Shown: positions 27,042 through 38,706, counted from the first letter of the stretch. The stretch is DNA of 39,435 nucleotides from Flavobacteriaceae bacterium (GCA_029238515.1 JAQWFW010000041.1:1-39435), one strand, 5' to 3'. A program made the numbers and translations. Notes: generated from the letters alone by a model not told the origin.

Positions 27042-28501
27042 GTGTTTTAAAAGACATATTATATAATGTTGCCTTGCTTTCTGTACAAGGGTCAACCGAT
27101 GTACGCATCAATACACTTCAATATGATTCTAGAAAGATTAAAAAAAATGATGTTTTTGTAGCCATCAAAGGAGTGCATTCTGATGGTCATTCTTTTATAA
27201 ATAAGGCCATTGAAAATGGCGCAAGTGTTGTTGTGGCAGAATCTATACCAACAACAAAAGCGAAAAATATAACCTATATAGAAGTTGAATCTTCGTCTTC
27301 AGCATTGGCTTTTATGGCTGCTAATTTTTATCAGCATCCATCTAAAAATCTGAAACTCGTTGGCGTTACCGGAACCAACGGCAAAACAACAATAACCTCA
27401 CTTTTATTTAATTTATTTAAAGCTGCTGGATACAAGGTAGGACTCATCTCAACAGTAAAAATAATGGTAGATGACCTAAGCTATTCTACAACCCACACTA
27501 CTCCAGATTCTTTAGTTATTAATGCTTATTTAAAGCAAATGAGTGATGTAGGAGTGGAGTTTTGTTTTATGGAAGTTAGCTCACATGGTATACATCAACA
27601 TAGAGCAGAGGGGCTCGACTTTGAAGGAGGAATTTTCACCAACCTTTCGCACGATCATTTGGATTATCATTTTTCTTTTGCAGCATATCGTGATGTAAAA
27701 AAATCTTTTTTTGATGGTTTACCAAAAACAGCATTTGCGCTTACCAATGCAGATGATAAAAATGGTAAGATTATGCTCCAAAACACTAAGGCCAAAACAT
27801 ACAGTTATGCTTTAAAAAGCTATGCTGATTACCGCACTCAAATACTCGAAAATCATTTTAAGGGATTACTCTTAAAAATAAATGACAGTGAGCTCTGGGT
27901 GAAACTGATAGGAAGTTTCAATGCTTATAACCTTACGGCTGTATTTGCGTGCGCTGACATTTTAGGGTTGAAAAAGGATGAACTTTTGCGTTTGATGAGT
28001 ACACTCGAAAATGTCAGTGGACGTTTCGAATATTTTATTACGGCCAATAATATTACCGTAATCGTAGATTATGCCCACACTCCAGATGCTCTCAAAAATG
28101 TATTGCAAACCATCAATGATATTCGTACACAAAACGAAAATTTAATTTCTGTTGTTGGTTGTGGAGGTGATCGTGATAAAACAAAGCGTCCAAAAATGGG
28201 ACATATTGCTTCGGCATTGAGCTCTAAGGTTATTTTCACAAGCGACAATCCAAGATCCGAAGATCCTGAAGCCATTATTTCTGAAATAGAAAAAGGAGTA
28301 GAGCCGCAGAATTACAAGAAAATTATGGCTATTACAAACCGCAAACAAGCTATAAAAACAGCATGTCAATTGGCCAATTCCAATGACATCATTCTTGTAG
28401 CAGGAAAAGGACATGAATCTTATCAGGAAATAGATGGAGTACGCACAGAATTTAATGACTATAAAGTAGCTCAAGAATGTTTAAACCAATTACAAAAATA
28501 A
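27038..28501 (+). CDS. murE: UDP-MurNAc-L-Ala-D-Glu:meso-diaminopimelate ligase
   Basis: The 487-residue Mur ligase starts with GTG inside the ftsI stop (GTGA overlap of four bases). It has the N-terminal UDP-binding domain ([20 protein letters not shown]), the ATP site [10 protein letters not shown] near residue 108, [20 protein letters not shown], and DNPRSEDP near residue 403. The DNPR motif marks meso-diaminopimelate as the amino acid added, rather than lysine. It adds the third residue of the peptide stem in the cytoplasm. The start codon is not ATG, which fits the strong coupling. Confidence 0.97.
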   Translation: MSVLKDILYNVALLSVQGSTDVRINTLQYDSRKIKKNDVFVAIKGVHSDGHSFINKAIENGASVVVAESIPTTKAKNITYIEVESSSSALAFMAANFYQHPSKNLKLVGVTGTNGKTTITSLLFNLFKAAGYKVGLISTVKIMVDDLSYSTTHTTPDSLVINAYLKQMSDVGVEFCFMEVSSHGIHQHRAEGLDFEGGIFTNLSHDHLDYHFSFAAYRDVKKSFFDGLPKTAFALTNADDKNGKIMLQNTKAKTYSYALKSYADYRTQILENHFKGLLLKINDSELWVKLIGSFNAYNLTAVFACADILGLKKDELLRLMSTLENVSGRFEYFITANNITVIVDYAHTPDALKNVLQTINDIRTQNENLISVVGCGGDRDKTKRPKMGHIASALSSKVIFTSDNPRSEDPEAIISEIEKGVEPQNYKKIMAITNRKQAIKTACQLANSNDIILVAGKGHESYQEIDGVRTEFNDYKVAQECLNQLQK

Positions 28502-28502
28502 T

Positions 28503-29735
28503 ATGCTGTACTATTTGTTCGAATATTTAGAAAAAGAATTTCAGTTTCCAGGAGCATCACTCTTTGGGTTTTTGACATTTAGAGCGGCTTTGGCAATCAT
28601 TTTATCATTATTGATTTCAACAATTTTTGGAAAAAAAATAATCAATTTCTTACAGGCAAAGCAGGTTGGTGAGACCATTCGTGACTTGGGCTTGGATGGA
28701 CAAAAAGAAAAAGCAGGGACACCAACCATGGGCGGTTTGATCATAATTCTTGCCACCTTAGTACCGGTACTTTTAGTAGCTAAATTGGATAATATTTACA
28801 TCATTCTTTTGCTCATCACTACATTGTGGATGGGGGTTATTGGTTTTATTGATGATTACCTCAAAAAATTCAAAAATGATAAAGAAGGACTCAAAGGAAG
28901 GTTTAAAGTTATTGGGCAAATTGGATTGGGCCTAATTGTTGGACTCACTTTATTTTTTCATTCCGAAGTTACCATCAAAGAACAAATTCCTGTAAAGGCA
29001 CGGTCAGCGGTTTCCATGCAACAAGAGGTGTCGCAGCAATTTTATCCAGAATCAAAATCAACAAAAACAACAATTCCATTTTTTAAGGCCAACGAATTTG
29101 ATTATGCCGATTTGATTACATGGATTCATCCAAGTTTAGAGAAATATGCTTGGATCGTATTTGTTTTGGTTGTGATTTTTATCATCACAGCAGTCTCAAA
29201 TGGTGCAAATTTGACCGATGGTATAGATGGTTTAGCAGCTGGGACTTCCGCGATTATTGTGTTGACCTTAGGAATTTTTGCTTGGGTTTCAGGTAATATA
29301 ATTTTTTCCGACTACCTCAACATCATGTATATCCCTCGCGTCGAGGAAATTACTATTTATATCGCTGCTTTTGTAGGAGCGCTTATTGGATTTTTGTGGT
29401 ACAATACTTATCCCGCACAAGTGTTTATGGGCGACACAGGAAGTTTGACTATTGGAGGAATCATTGCTGTAATAGCGATTGCCGTTCGAAAAGAGTGGTT
29501 GATTCCTTTATTGTGTGGTATTTTCTTGGCCGAAAATTTATCGGTAATCTTTCAAGTAGGTTATTTCAAATACACAAAGAAAAAATTTGGTACAGGTCGA
29601 CGAATTTTCAAAATGTCGCCCTTACATCATCATTATCAAAAATCAGGATATCACGAAAGTAAAATTGTTACTCGATTTTGGATTATAGGAATTCTCTTAG
29701 CAATCCTTACAATCGTAACCTTGAAAATTAGATAA
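28503..29735 (+). CDS. mraY: Phospho-MurNAc-pentapeptide transferase MraY
   Basis: The 410-residue polytopic protein has MraY motifs: [62 protein letters not shown] and [20 protein letters not shown]. It transfers phospho-MurNAc-pentapeptide to undecaprenyl phosphate to make lipid I. It is about 50 residues longer than the E. coli enzyme. The surplus lies near residues 157-212, a hydrophilic stretch ([20 protein letters not shown]...) between two membrane segments. murE ends one base before it, and murD follows directly after its stop. No murF gene separates murE and mraY. Confidence 0.97.
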   Translation: MLYYLFEYLEKEFQFPGASLFGFLTFRAALAIILSLLISTIFGKKIINFLQAKQVGETIRDLGLDGQKEKAGTPTMGGLIIILATLVPVLLVAKLDNIYIILLLITTLWMGVIGFIDDYLKKFKNDKEGLKGRFKVIGQIGLGLIVGLTLFFHSEVTIKEQIPVKARSAVSMQQEVSQQFYPESKSTKTTIPFFKANEFDYADLITWIHPSLEKYAWIVFVLVVIFIITAVSNGANLTDGIDGLAAGTSAIIVLTLGIFAWVSGNIIFSDYLNIMYIPRVEEITIYIAAFVGALIGFLWYNTYPAQVFMGDTGSLTIGGIIAVIAIAVRKEWLIPLLCGIFLAENLSVIFQVGYFKYTKKKFGTGRRIFKMSPLHHHYQKSGYHESKIVTRFWIIGILLAILTIVTLKIR

Positions 29736-31067
29736 ATGAAACGATTGGTTGTACTTGGTGGTGGCGAAAGCGGTGTAGGTACAGCGCTGTTGGGAAAGCA
29801 AAAAGGATTTGAAGTCTTTGTTTCAGATTATGGAATCCTTAAAAAAGCGTACAAGGACGTTCTTATACATAATGAGATTGAATGGGAAGAAGGGATGCAC
29901 ACTGCTTCAAAAATTTTGAATGCAGATGTGGTCATGAAGAGTCCTGGGATTTCTGAGCATGTGCCTATAGTAGAGACGCTTCTAAACAAAGGAGTGTCCG
30001 TGATTTCTGAAATTGAATTTGCAGCTCAGTTTACTTCTGCAAATATCATAGGTATAACAGGAAGTAATGGAAAAACTACTACGACCATGATGACACATCA
30101 TATCCTAAATCATGCGAAATTGAGTGTTGCCATGGGTGGAAATATTGGTGATAGTTTTGCAGGACTAATAGGTCAAAATCCAGATCATTTTGTTTTGGAG
30201 TTGAGTAGTTTTCAATTGGATGGAATCCAAAAATTTAGACCACACATAGCTGTACTGACCAACATAACACCCGATCATTTGGATCGCTATGACAATAAGT
30301 TTGAACATTACATTGCTTCCAAATTTAGGATTGTGATGAATCAAACCAAAGAGGATTATTTGATTTATGATGCCGATGACGATGTTATCAATGCGTATAT
30401 CCAATCCCATCAAATTCAATCCATATTAGTGCCTTTTTCGCTAACTAAAACTTTAGCGCAAGGGACGTATTTGAAACAAAAAGAGATTATTATAAAATTT
30501 AAAAAAGAAGAACATATAATGCCAACAACAAATTTAGCTTTAGAAGGAAAGCACAACATCAAAAATGCAATGGCAGCGGCCACAGTCGCTCACCTTCTCA
30601 AAATACGAAAGGACACCATTCGTGAAAGTTTAGAATGTTTTCAAGGGGCAGAGCATCGCTTAGAAAATGTATTGAAAATCAATAAAGTACAATACATCAA
30701 TGATTCTAAGGCAACCAATGTAAATGCGACTTATTTTGCATTAGAGAGCATGAGCGCACCAACGGTCTGGATTGTTGGTGGCGTAGACAAAGGAAATGAC
30801 TACAGTGCATTGTTTCCATTTGTAAACGAAAAAGTAAAGGCAATTATTTGTCTTGGTAAAAACAACGAAGCTTTATTCAAAAATTTTGAACATATGGTCG
30901 ATGTAATGGTTGAAACTCAATACATGTCAGAAGCGGTAAAGATTGCGTACAACATAGCTACATCTGGAGAAAATGTTTTGCTTTCCCCAGCTTGTGCTAG
31001 CTTCGATTTGTTTAAAAATTATGAAGATAGAGGACATCAATTTAAATCTGCAGTTCGCGCACTATAA
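29736..31067 (+). CDS. murD: UDP-MurNAc-L-alanine:D-glutamate ligase
   Basis: The 443-residue Mur ligase begins MKRLVVLGGGESGVGTALLG, the MurD Rossmann N-terminus. It has the ATP-binding GITGSNGKTTTTMMTHH, the ELSSFQLDGIQKFRPHIAVL and NITPDHLDRYDN motifs, and a C-terminal domain with YINDSKATNVNATYFALESM and WIVGGVDKGNDYSAL. It adds D-glutamate to UDP-MurNAc-L-Ala. The ATG begins at the base after the mraY stop and the stop abuts ftsW, so it sits inside a fully packed operon. Confidence 0.97.
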   Translation: MKRLVVLGGGESGVGTALLGKQKGFEVFVSDYGILKKAYKDVLIHNEIEWEEGMHTASKILNADVVMKSPGISEHVPIVETLLNKGVSVISEIEFAAQFTSANIIGITGSNGKTTTTMMTHHILNHAKLSVAMGGNIGDSFAGLIGQNPDHFVLELSSFQLDGIQKFRPHIAVLTNITPDHLDRYDNKFEHYIASKFRIVMNQTKEDYLIYDADDDVINAYIQSHQIQSILVPFSLTKTLAQGTYLKQKEIIIKFKKEEHIMPTTNLALEGKHNIKNAMAAATVAHLLKIRKDTIRESLECFQGAEHRLENVLKINKVQYINDSKATNVNATYFALESMSAPTVWIVGGVDKGNDYSALFPFVNEKVKAIICLGKNNEALFKNFEHMVDVMVETQYMSEAVKIAYNIATSGENVLLSPACASFDLFKNYEDRGHQFKSAVRAL

Positions 31068-32258
31068 ATGATAAAATTTGGTAACATAAAAGGAGATCGA
31101 ATGATATGGGCCATTGTAGCGCTTTTGGCCATATTTTCATTCTTGCCAGTGTATAGTGCCGCCAGTAATTTGGCTTATACCTATGGTGATGGTCAGACCT
31201 TTTCTTATTTCATCAAACATTTTGTACATCTGTTCTTAGGGTTTTCGATTATATATGCCATTCATAGAATTCCTTATCGCTATTTCAAAGGGTTGTCAAT
31301 GGTAATGTTTCCTGTTGTACTCATTCTCCTGTTGGTTACCTTATTGCAAGGAACAACTATAGATGGCGCCAACGCAAGTCGATGGATTCGTGTGCCGTTT
31401 GTAGGATTTACATTTCAGACGTCTACATTAGCTGCTCTTGTGCTTATGGTTTTTGTGGCGCGTTACCTTTCTAAGATTTTTGAACAAGAGATTTCATTCA
31501 AATCGTCTATCATGCCGCTTTGGTTACCAGTTTTTGTGGTGCTTATTTTGATACTTCCAGCCAATTTTTCTACAACAGCGATAATTTTTACGATGATCTT
31601 GGTTTTAGCATTTTTGGGCGGTTATCCTTTAAAATATTTAGCTGCAATAGTGGGATCAGGATTATTGGTTCTCAGTTTTTTTGTACTTATTGCCAAAGCT
31701 TTTCCTGATGCAATGCCCAACAGAGTTGATACATGGGGCAGCAGAATTGCCAATTTTATGGATGACCGCGATTCAGAAGAAGATTATCAGATAGAAAAAG
31801 CAAAAATTGCGATAGCAACTGGAAGTTTGTATGGATTAGGTCCAGGTAAAAGTGTACAAAAAAACTTTTTACCTCAGTCCTCATCCGATTTCATTTTTGC
31901 CATTATTATTGAAGAATATGGTTTGTTGGGTGGTCTATTTTTGTTGGTGTTATACCTTTTATTATTGTTCAGAATAGTTGTAGTGGCACAAAAGGCAGAA
32001 ACTGTTTTTGGAAAATTACTCACTATTGGAGTAGGGCTTCCTATCATTTTTCAAGCACTCATAAATATGGGCGTAGCTGTTGAGTTATTCCCTGTTACTG
32101 GACAAACGTTACCTCTCATTAGTAGTGGTGGAACATCCATTTGGGTTACCTGTCTAGGGATTGGAATTATACTCAGTGTGAGTGCCAAAAGAGAAGAAAT
32201 TAGAAATCAATCTGAGGATGAGCAACATCCTCTCGAAATATTAAGTGAAGCGTTATAA
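31068..32258 (+). CDS. ftsW: Septal peptidoglycan polymerase FtsW (SEDS family)
   Basis: The 396-residue membrane protein has about ten hydrophobic segments and SEDS motifs. These include [20 protein letters not shown], the large periplasmic loop with [54 protein letters not shown], and [20 protein letters not shown]. It polymerises glycan strands from lipid II in complex with FtsI. Its stop overlaps the murG start by one base (TAATG). The position between murD and murG is the usual one. Confidence 0.96.
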   Translation: MIKFGNIKGDRMIWAIVALLAIFSFLPVYSAASNLAYTYGDGQTFSYFIKHFVHLFLGFSIIYAIHRIPYRYFKGLSMVMFPVVLILLLVTLLQGTTIDGANASRWIRVPFVGFTFQTSTLAALVLMVFVARYLSKIFEQEISFKSSIMPLWLPVFVVLILILPANFSTTAIIFTMILVLAFLGGYPLKYLAAIVGSGLLVLSFFVLIAKAFPDAMPNRVDTWGSRIANFMDDRDSEEDYQIEKAKIAIATGSLYGLGPGKSVQKNFLPQSSSDFIFAIIIEEYGLLGGLFLLVLYLLLLFRIVVVAQKAETVFGKLLTIGVGLPIIFQALINMGVAVELFPVTGQTLPLISSGGTSIWVTCLGIGIILSVSAKREEIRNQSEDEQHPLEILSEAL

Positions 32259-33349
32259 TGAGCAGGTATAAATTCATATTTTCTGGAGGAGGCACGGGAG
32301 GTCATATTTTCCCAGCACTATCCATTGCTCATGCGCTCAAAGTCCGCTATCCAAAATCTGATATACTTTTTGTGGGTGCAAAAGGGAAAATGGAAATGGA
32401 AAAAGTACCCAATGCGGGATTTAAAATTACTGGACTTTGGATATCGGGAATACATCGAAAACAATTGTTTAAAAACTTATTATTTCCATTCAAACTAATA
32501 ACCAGTTTAGTACGATCGATTTTTATTGTGCTAACATTTAAACCAGATATAGTGATAGGAACCGGTGGTTTTGCTAGTGGTCCAGTATTGTATGTCGCAT
32601 CGCTTTTTGGTAAACCAACGCTCGTTCAAGAGCAAAATTCTTATCCTGGAATCACCAATAAGTTGCTGGCGAAGAAGGCGAATAAAATATGTGTTGCATA
32701 TGATGGATTAGAGTCGTTTTTTCCTAAAGATAAAATTATTATCACTGGGAATCCAGTGCGTCAAGATCTATTAGATTTTGACCAAAATGAAGATGCTCAC
32801 AAAGTGTTTAAATTGAATTCAGACAAGAAAACACTTCTTGTTTTAGGTGGAAGTTTGGGCGCACGAAGAATAAATCAATTAATAGAAGCGCAATTGTCTT
32901 ACTTTCAAAACAATGAAATACAAGTGATATGGCAATGCGGAAAATTGTATTACGAAGAATATAAGCATCATCAACAAGCTCCAGGAGTTCAGGTGTTTGC
33001 TTTTGTAAAACGCATGGATCTTGCCTATGCTGCAGCAGACATCATTGTTTCAAGAGCTGGGGCAAGTTCTGTTTCAGAATTATGTATTGTTGGCAAACCC
33101 GTGATTTTCATCCCATCGCCAAATGTTGCAGAAGATCATCAGACCAAAAATGCTTTGGCTGTTTCTAAAAAAAATGCAGCTCTACTCATTTCGGAAAAAG
33201 ACTTAGATCAAAATTTTGAACGTCAGTTTACAGAGCTTATAAAGAATACTAGTTTGCAACACCAATTAGCGGATAACATTAAAATGTTAGCTAAAAAATC
33301 GGCCACAGATGATATTGTTAGTGAAATTGAAAAATTGATAAACGCATGA
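32258..33349 (+). CDS. murG: UDP-GlcNAc:undecaprenyl-pyrophosphoryl-MurNAc-pentapeptide GlcNAc transferase MurG
   Basis: The 363-residue GT-B enzyme has the N-terminal G-loop [20 protein letters not shown], then [30 protein letters not shown], the second G-loop [15 protein letters not shown], and the donor-site segment [20 protein letters not shown] with [11 protein letters not shown]. It adds GlcNAc to lipid I to make lipid II at the inner membrane. It overlaps ftsW by one base and murC by four (ATGA). Confidence 0.97.
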   Translation: MSRYKFIFSGGGTGGHIFPALSIAHALKVRYPKSDILFVGAKGKMEMEKVPNAGFKITGLWISGIHRKQLFKNLLFPFKLITSLVRSIFIVLTFKPDIVIGTGGFASGPVLYVASLFGKPTLVQEQNSYPGITNKLLAKKANKICVAYDGLESFFPKDKIIITGNPVRQDLLDFDQNEDAHKVFKLNSDKKTLLVLGGSLGARRINQLIEAQLSYFQNNEIQVIWQCGKLYYEEYKHHQQAPGVQVFAFVKRMDLAYAAADIIVSRAGASSVSELCIVGKPVIFIPSPNVAEDHQTKNALAVSKKNAALLISEKDLDQNFERQFTELIKNTSLQHQLADNIKMLAKKSATDDIVSEIEKLINA

Positions 33350-34695
33350 AATTAAGCACGTTCCATAACATATATTTTATAGGTATTGGCGGTATCGGTA
33401 TGAGTGCATTGGCGAGTTATTTTCATGCAGCGCAAAAGTCTGTTTCAGGTTACGATAAAACACCAAGCGAAAACACCAATACATTGGAGAATGTTGGTAT
33501 ATCTATTAGCTATACGGACGATGTTGATAGCGTTCATTCCATGTTTTTGGACAACTCAAAGACTTTGGTTGTGTATACACCTGCAGTTCCGCAAACTAAT
33601 TCAATTCTGACTTATTTCAATACGCATAATTTTACCGTTTTAAAACGTTCAGAGGTTTTGGGTTTGATTACAAAAGACACATTTTGTTTGGCAATTGCTG
33701 GAACACATGGCAAAACTACAACCACTAGTATTTTAGGTCATTTAATGATTGAAGCAAACCAAAACATGACTGCATTTTTAGGTGGTATTTCAGAAAATTA
33801 CAATTCAAATTTGATTCAAAATGGTAATATGGCTACCGTTGTTGAAGCTGATGAATTTGATCGTTCATTTATGACACTTTCACCAAATTTTGCTTGTATC
33901 ACTTCCATGGACGCAGATCACTTGGATGTCTATGGCGATAAAGAAAGCTTAAAGCAGTCTTTTTTAGATTTTTCAAATAATATTGATCCCAATGGTAAGC
34001 TTTTTGTACATGAGGCGCTCAATATAAAAGGAATATCTTACGGAGTCGAATCAAATACAGATTATAGCGCGACAAATGTTCGGATAATAAACGGCGCTTA
34101 CAGTTTTGATTTAAAAACCCCCTCTAGTTTACATAAAGAGTTTAAATTTCATTTACCTGGAAAACATAATTTAAACAATGCAGTAGCAGCCCTTGCAATG
34201 GCTTTGGAATATGGGTGTTCTGTACAAAAATTATACTCTGCGATGAATTCCTACAGAGGAGTAAAGCGACGTTTTTCATACAAAATAAAAAATGAATCAT
34301 TTGTATTTATTGATGACTATGCACATCATCCAAAAGAGATTGATGCCGTTCATCAAGCAATTTTAGAAATGCATCCAAATAAAAAAATTACAGCTGTATT
34401 TCAGCCACATTTGTTCAGTAGAACTCAGGATTTTGCTGATGATTTCGCCCATTCACTTTCGGTTTTTGATGCAGTTTTATTATTAGAAATATATCCTGCT
34501 CGAGAACTTCCTATCTCTGGGGTGAATTCTTTATGGTTGCTTGAAAAAATCAACGCTCCAATAAAAAAATTAGTGTCTAAAACAGGCCTTTTTGAAGCTA
34601 TAGAATCGATTAACTATCCTGTATTGGTGACCATGGGTGCAGGCGATATTGGCGCACTTGTAGAACCGCTTTCAAAAGAACTAGAACATGCGTAG
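33346..34695 (+). CDS. murC: UDP-N-acetylmuramate:L-alanine ligase
   Basis: The 449-residue ligase has the MurC N-terminus [20 protein letters not shown], the ATP loop [58 protein letters not shown], and the C-terminal [12 protein letters not shown] and [12 protein letters not shown] motifs. It adds the first amino acid, L-alanine, to UDP-MurNAc. It overlaps murG at its start and ftsQ by eight bases at its end. The cluster order puts this early step gene near the end, as in other bacteria. Confidence 0.97.
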   Translation: MKLSTFHNIYFIGIGGIGMSALASYFHAAQKSVSGYDKTPSENTNTLENVGISISYTDDVDSVHSMFLDNSKTLVVYTPAVPQTNSILTYFNTHNFTVLKRSEVLGLITKDTFCLAIAGTHGKTTTTSILGHLMIEANQNMTAFLGGISENYNSNLIQNGNMATVVEADEFDRSFMTLSPNFACITSMDADHLDVYGDKESLKQSFLDFSNNIDPNGKLFVHEALNIKGISYGVESNTDYSATNVRIINGAYSFDLKTPSSLHKEFKFHLPGKHNLNNAVAALAMALEYGCSVQKLYSAMNSYRGVKRRFSYKIKNESFVFIDDYAHHPKEIDAVHQAILEMHPNKKITAVFQPHLFSRTQDFADDFAHSLSVFDAVLLLEIYPARELPISGVNSLWLLEKINAPIKKLVSKTGLFEAIESINYPVLVTMGAGDIGALVEPLSKELEHA

Positions 34696-35407
34696 ATATA
34701 CAAACATATTGAAAGCTTTTTTATTACTTTTTTTGGTGGTGTTCCTTTTTGCATTTTCATCCAAACGAAGCAACCATTTGCCAATCCTAAATACTCATGT
34801 AAAATTTGTTGGGAAAGATCACTTATTAATCAGTAAAAACATGGTTAATAAATTGTTAATACAAAATCAGCAAGCAGTGGAATGTATGCCTAAAGATATT
34901 TTAGATTTGAATGTATTGGAGGCCAAAATATCATCTCATCCGATGATAGAGAATGCGGAGGTGTATCTCACTGTAAATGGGGAAGTTACAGTAGAAGTAA
35001 CACAACGAACACCTCTTGCAAGAGTGATTTCTGAGCCTTCATTTTACATTGATAGCCAAGGAGAAATGATGCCCCTCTCTTCAGAGTACAGTGCACGTGT
35101 GGTAGTGGTTCATGGTAATGTAGATGCAACAAATATAGATGCTGTGCATCAATTGTTAGAGCATGTATCTCATGATGATTTTTTAAAACTATATGTTACT
35201 GAAATCATCGTTAATGAAGAACAACAATTTTCATTGTTCTTGCGTACATACGATTTTGAAGTTGTTGTAGGTACTTTGGAACATTTGACCAATAAAATGA
35301 ACAATTTAAAGGCATTTTATCAAAAAGCGAAAAAAGATAAGATGCTTCAAACATATAAAACAGTGAATTTACAATTCAACCAACAGGTTGTTTGTACAAA
35401 ATTATAA
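34688..35407 (+). CDS. ftsQ: Cell division protein FtsQ/DivIB-like
   Basis: The 239-residue protein has a short basic cytoplasmic part (MRRYTNILK), one transmembrane segment near residues 9-25 (AFLLLFLVVFLFAFSS), and a periplasmic region. A POTRA-like start with LDLNVLEAKISSHPMIENAE is followed by VEVTQRTPLARV and a PSFYIDSQGEMMPLSSEYSA segment. These match FtsQ topology and the conserved location between murC and ftsA. FtsQ links early and late divisome components. Sequence identity to E. coli FtsQ is expected to be low. Confidence 0.9.
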   Translation: MRRYTNILKAFLLLFLVVFLFAFSSKRSNHLPILNTHVKFVGKDHLLISKNMVNKLLIQNQQAVECMPKDILDLNVLEAKISSHPMIENAEVYLTVNGEVTVEVTQRTPLARVISEPSFYIDSQGEMMPLSSEYSARVVVVHGNVDATNIDAVHQLLEHVSHDDFLKLYVTEIIVNEEQQFSLFLRTYDFEVVVGTLEHLTNKMNNLKAFYQKAKKDKMLQTYKTVNLQFNQQVVCTKL

Positions 35408-35411
35408 TTCT

Positions 35412-36713
35412 ATGGAAACTCAAAATATTGCAGTAGGTTTGGATATTGGAACCACAAAAATCGTTGCGATGATTGGCCAAAAAAACCAATACGGTAAATT
35501 GGAAACAATTGGCGTGGGAAAATCAAAAAGTATGGGCGTGCATCGAGGTGTTGTGAATAACATCACCCAAACCATTCAGTCCATTCAAAATGCAGTGGCA
35601 GAAGCCGAAGCAACATCAGATGTCAAAATTGATGGTGTAACTGTAGGTATAGCAGGACAACACATTAGAAGTCTGCAACACAGCGATTACATCACTAGAT
35701 CTAATGCAGAACAAGTCATCAATGAAGATGATATCGACCGACTCATAAATCAGGTGCATAAACTTGTGATGTTGCCAGGTGAAGAGATCATTCATGTTTT
35801 ACCACAGGATTTTAAAGTTGATGGTCAAGCAGAGATAAAAGAACCAATCGGAATGTATGGCGAGCGTCTAGAAGCAAATTTTCATGTTGTGGTTGGTCAA
35901 GTGTCGTCCATTCGAAATATTGGTCGCTGTATTCAGACTGCTGGATTGAGTTTGGAGGGTATTACTCTAGAACCATTGGCTTCAGCCAAAGCAGTGCTGA
36001 GTCAAGAAGAAAAAGAAGCTGGTGTTGCGCTCATCGATATTGGTGGCGGAACTACAGATTTAGCCGTGTTCAAAGACGGTATTATCAGACATACTGCTGT
36101 AATTCCTTTTGGCGGAAATGTCATTACCGAAGACATCAAAGAAGGGTGTTCCATTATTGAAAAACAAGCAGAATTATTAAAAATTAAATTTGGATCAGCT
36201 TGGCCAGGTGAGAACAAAGACAATGAAATTGTTTCTATCCCAGGATTAAGAGGTAGAGATCCGAAAGAAATTTCACTAAAAAACTTATCAAAAATAATCC
36301 ATGCTCGTGTTGTAGAAATTATAGAACAAGTTTATGTAGAAATTAAAAACTACGGACATGAAGAGCAAAAGAAAAAACTCATTGCAGGGATTGTTCTAAC
36401 GGGTGGAGGAAGTCAGTTGAATCACTTAAAACAACTTGTAGAATACATCACTGGAATGGATACGCGTGTGGGCTATCCAAATGAACATTTGGCAGGTGAT
36501 AGCGACGGCGACATCACTAGTCCATTATACGCCACGGCAGTAGGATTGGTATTGGATGGTTTAGAACGTCAAGAAAAGCAAACAACCATTGATGAATCTT
36601 CGCAAGATGAAGAAACTCCAGAGCCCACAATCGAAAAACCCCCAGTTCGTTCCAAAGGATTTTTGGAGAAATTAACCGAACGCGTAAAGGATTTTTTAGA
36701 AAATGCAGAATAA
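35412..36713 (+). CDS. ftsA: Cell division protein FtsA
   Basis: The 433-residue actin-like ATPase begins METQNIAVGLDIGTTKIVAM, with phosphate-1 loop LDIGTTK, an inserted SHS2/1C region, IDIGGGTTDLAVFKDG, and GIVLTGGGSQLNHLKQLVEY. The C-terminal helix FLEKLTERVKDFLENAE is amphipathic and should anchor FtsA to the membrane, after a linker rich in Glu, Gln and Pro. It tethers FtsZ filaments and recruits later divisome proteins. The ATG at 35412 is preferred over an in-frame TTG at 35388 inside ftsQ. The region upstream of ftsZ overlaps this gene's 3' end. Confidence 0.96.
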   Translation: METQNIAVGLDIGTTKIVAMIGQKNQYGKLETIGVGKSKSMGVHRGVVNNITQTIQSIQNAVAEAEATSDVKIDGVTVGIAGQHIRSLQHSDYITRSNAEQVINEDDIDRLINQVHKLVMLPGEEIIHVLPQDFKVDGQAEIKEPIGMYGERLEANFHVVVGQVSSIRNIGRCIQTAGLSLEGITLEPLASAKAVLSQEEKEAGVALIDIGGGTTDLAVFKDGIIRHTAVIPFGGNVITEDIKEGCSIIEKQAELLKIKFGSAWPGENKDNEIVSIPGLRGRDPKEISLKNLSKIIHARVVEIIEQVYVEIKNYGHEEQKKKLIAGIVLTGGGSQLNHLKQLVEYITGMDTRVGYPNEHLAGDSDGDITSPLYATAVGLVLDGLERQEKQTTIDESSQDEETPEPTIEKPPVRSKGFLEKLTERVKDFLENAE

Positions 36714-36735
36714 CCAACAACAAAAAAATAAATTT

Positions 36736-38655
36736 ATGAGCAGTAACAACGAACTCGGAATCACATTTGATTTACCAAAAAATCAATCAAACGTCATCAA
36801 AGTCATTGGTGTAGGTGGTGGTGGTAGCAATGCCATCAACCATATGTTTAAACAAGGCATAAAAGGTGTAGATTTTGTGATTTGCAACACCGATGCACAA
36901 GCCCTAAACAATAGTGGTGTGCCCAACAAAATTCAATTGGGACTTCATATTACAGAAGGGTTAGGTGCTGGTGCAAATCCTGAAATTGGTGAAAAAGCAG
37001 CTGTTGAAAGTTTAGATGATATTCGAACCATGTTGGATACCAATACAAAAATGGTGTTCATTACCGCCGGTATGGGTGGTGGAACAGGGACTGGTGCTGC
37101 GCCTATTATCGCCAAAATGGCTAAAGAACTTGATATTCTAACTGTTGGAATTGTGACCATGCCATTTCAATTTGAAGGAAAAATTAGAAATACTCAAGCA
37201 CATAAAGGCATTGAAAAACTCAGAAAAGTTGTTGATTCGTTGGTGATCATCAATAACAATAAGCTTCGCGAAGTGTATGGTAACCTAGGTTTCAAAGCAG
37301 GGTTCTCAAAAGCAGATGAAGTGCTTTCCACAGCTGCTCGTGGAATTGCCGAAGTCATCACGCACCATTACACACAAAATATTGATTTGCGCGATGCAAA
37401 AACAGTGCTTACCAATAGCGGCACAGCCATCATGGGGGCCTCCACCGCAGTAGGAGAGAGCCGAGCAAAAAAAGCAATTACAACGGCACTTGACTCCCCT
37501 TTATTGAACGACAACAAAATAACTGGCGCCAAAAATGTTCTCCTTTTAATTGTCTCTGGAAATCAAGAAATTACTATTGACGAAATTGGAGAAATAAATG
37601 ACCACATACAAGCAGAAGCTGGATATGGGGCCAATATCATTATGGGTGTTGGTGAGGACGAAAAACTGGGCGAAGCAATTTCTGTAACTGTTATCGCTAC
37701 AGGTTTTGATGTTGATCAGCAGAACGATATTACAAACGTTGAACCCAAAAAAGTGGTTCATGCTTTGGAAGATGATCAAACCATGGAACATGATTTGACA
37801 CCAGCAGAAACTACTGAGTCATTTGAGGATGATAATGAGGTGGTTTCAGAAAAAGAGACCATTGTACATGCACTAGAAGATGATTCAGATTTGTTTGATT
37901 TACAAGTTGCAGAAGACCAATCCATGGATCTCATTCCCACTACAGAACTCATAAAGTCTATGGATGTTGTTTTTGAAGAAGTTGTTGCCGAAATTTCTGA
38001 AGATGAATTCATTATTAATGAAGTGAAAAATGAAACAAATCAGGATACCGAAATTGAACAAGAAGACCAAACCATGCTTACTTTCGATTTACCAATCCAA
38101 CACTCTTCAACCTCTGAAATTGACGACAATGTTGAAATTTTTGAACTTCAAGACAACATTAATGAAATTGAAGTTGATGACTACATAGAATTGGTAGCTG
38201 TTAATGAACCCAGTACTGAAGAGGAACAACGTTACACGCTTGATGATCACATCATCTTAGAGAATACAACTCAAGAATTTGATGCTTCAAATCAAGCCAG
38301 CTCACCAGAACCTCAGGTTGACACAGAATTGGTCTTTTCAAAAGTTACTGTAAAAGAAAGACAAGTCACCAAAGCACCAGTAGAAGATGAAGATCCATTT
38401 AACAATCCGATTTCTAAAACTTTGCGCGACCGAGCCGATGAACGTCGCAAGAAAATGAAAGCGTTCAATTACAAATTCAATACCTCAAAAGTGGATGAGT
38501 TTGAAAAAGAACCAGCTTATAAGCGAAAAGGTATAGAATTGAGTGATACTTCATCTTCTGAAAATTTAGCATCAAGATCATCTGTTGCATTAGATGATAA
38601 TGAGGACGTCCAAGTGCGGACAAATAATTCTTATTTGCATGATAATGTAGATTAA
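36736..38655 (+). CDS. ftsZ: Cell division GTPase FtsZ with a long acidic linker
   Basis: The tubulin-like part has [15 protein letters not shown] near residue 24, ICNTDAQAL, the GTP signature [20 protein letters not shown] near residue 113, and [10 protein letters not shown]-type loop [20 protein letters not shown]. It polymerises at mid-cell to form the Z-ring. The core ends near residue 330. It is followed by an acidic linker of about 235 residues, a basic patch ([20 protein letters not shown]) and the conserved-looking end [10 protein letters not shown]. At 639 residues it is much longer than the 383 of E. coli FtsZ. The ATG at 36736 ([17 protein letters not shown]) is preferred; an in-frame ATG at 36703 adds 11 Gln/Asn-rich residues and overlaps ftsA. 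Confidence 0.96.
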   Translation: MSSNNELGITFDLPKNQSNVIKVIGVGGGGSNAINHMFKQGIKGVDFVICNTDAQALNNSGVPNKIQLGLHITEGLGAGANPEIGEKAAVESLDDIRTMLDTNTKMVFITAGMGGGTGTGAAPIIAKMAKELDILTVGIVTMPFQFEGKIRNTQAHKGIEKLRKVVDSLVIINNNKLREVYGNLGFKAGFSKADEVLSTAARGIAEVITHHYTQNIDLRDAKTVLTNSGTAIMGASTAVGESRAKKAITTALDSPLLNDNKITGAKNVLLLIVSGNQEITIDEIGEINDHIQAEAGYGANIIMGVGEDEKLGEAISVTVIATGFDVDQQNDITNVEPKKVVHALEDDQTMEHDLTPAETTESFEDDNEVVSEKETIVHALEDDSDLFDLQVAEDQSMDLIPTTELIKSMDVVFEEVVAEISEDEFIINEVKNETNQDTEIEQEDQTMLTFDLPIQHSSTSEIDDNVEIFELQDNINEIEVDDYIELVAVNEPSTEEEQRYTLDDHIILENTTQEFDASNQASSPEPQVDTELVFSKVTVKERQVTKAPVEDEDPFNNPISKTLRDRADERRKKMKAFNYKFNTSKVDEFEKEPAYKRKGIELSDTSSSENLASRSSVALDDNEDVQVRTNNSYLHDNVD

Positions 38656-38675
38656 ATTCAATATGATAACTGTAT

Positions 38676-38705
38676 AAAAACCTGAATATATGTTCAGGTT
38701 TTTTT
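38676..38705 (+). terminator. Intrinsic terminator of the dcw cluster
   Basis: AACCTGAA (38679-38686) pairs with TTCAGGTT (38693-38700) around a six-base loop. The stem can be extended by three A-T pairs and runs into a run of T residues. It starts 20 bases after the ftsZ stop. Confidence 0.88.
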
Positions 38706-38706
38706 G

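Noticed and set aside
36703-36735. Upstream ATG for FtsZ
   Set aside because: It adds an 11-residue Gln/Asn/Lys-rich piece and overlaps ftsA; the start at 36736 gives the expected FtsZ N-terminus, although the earlier start cannot be fully excluded.
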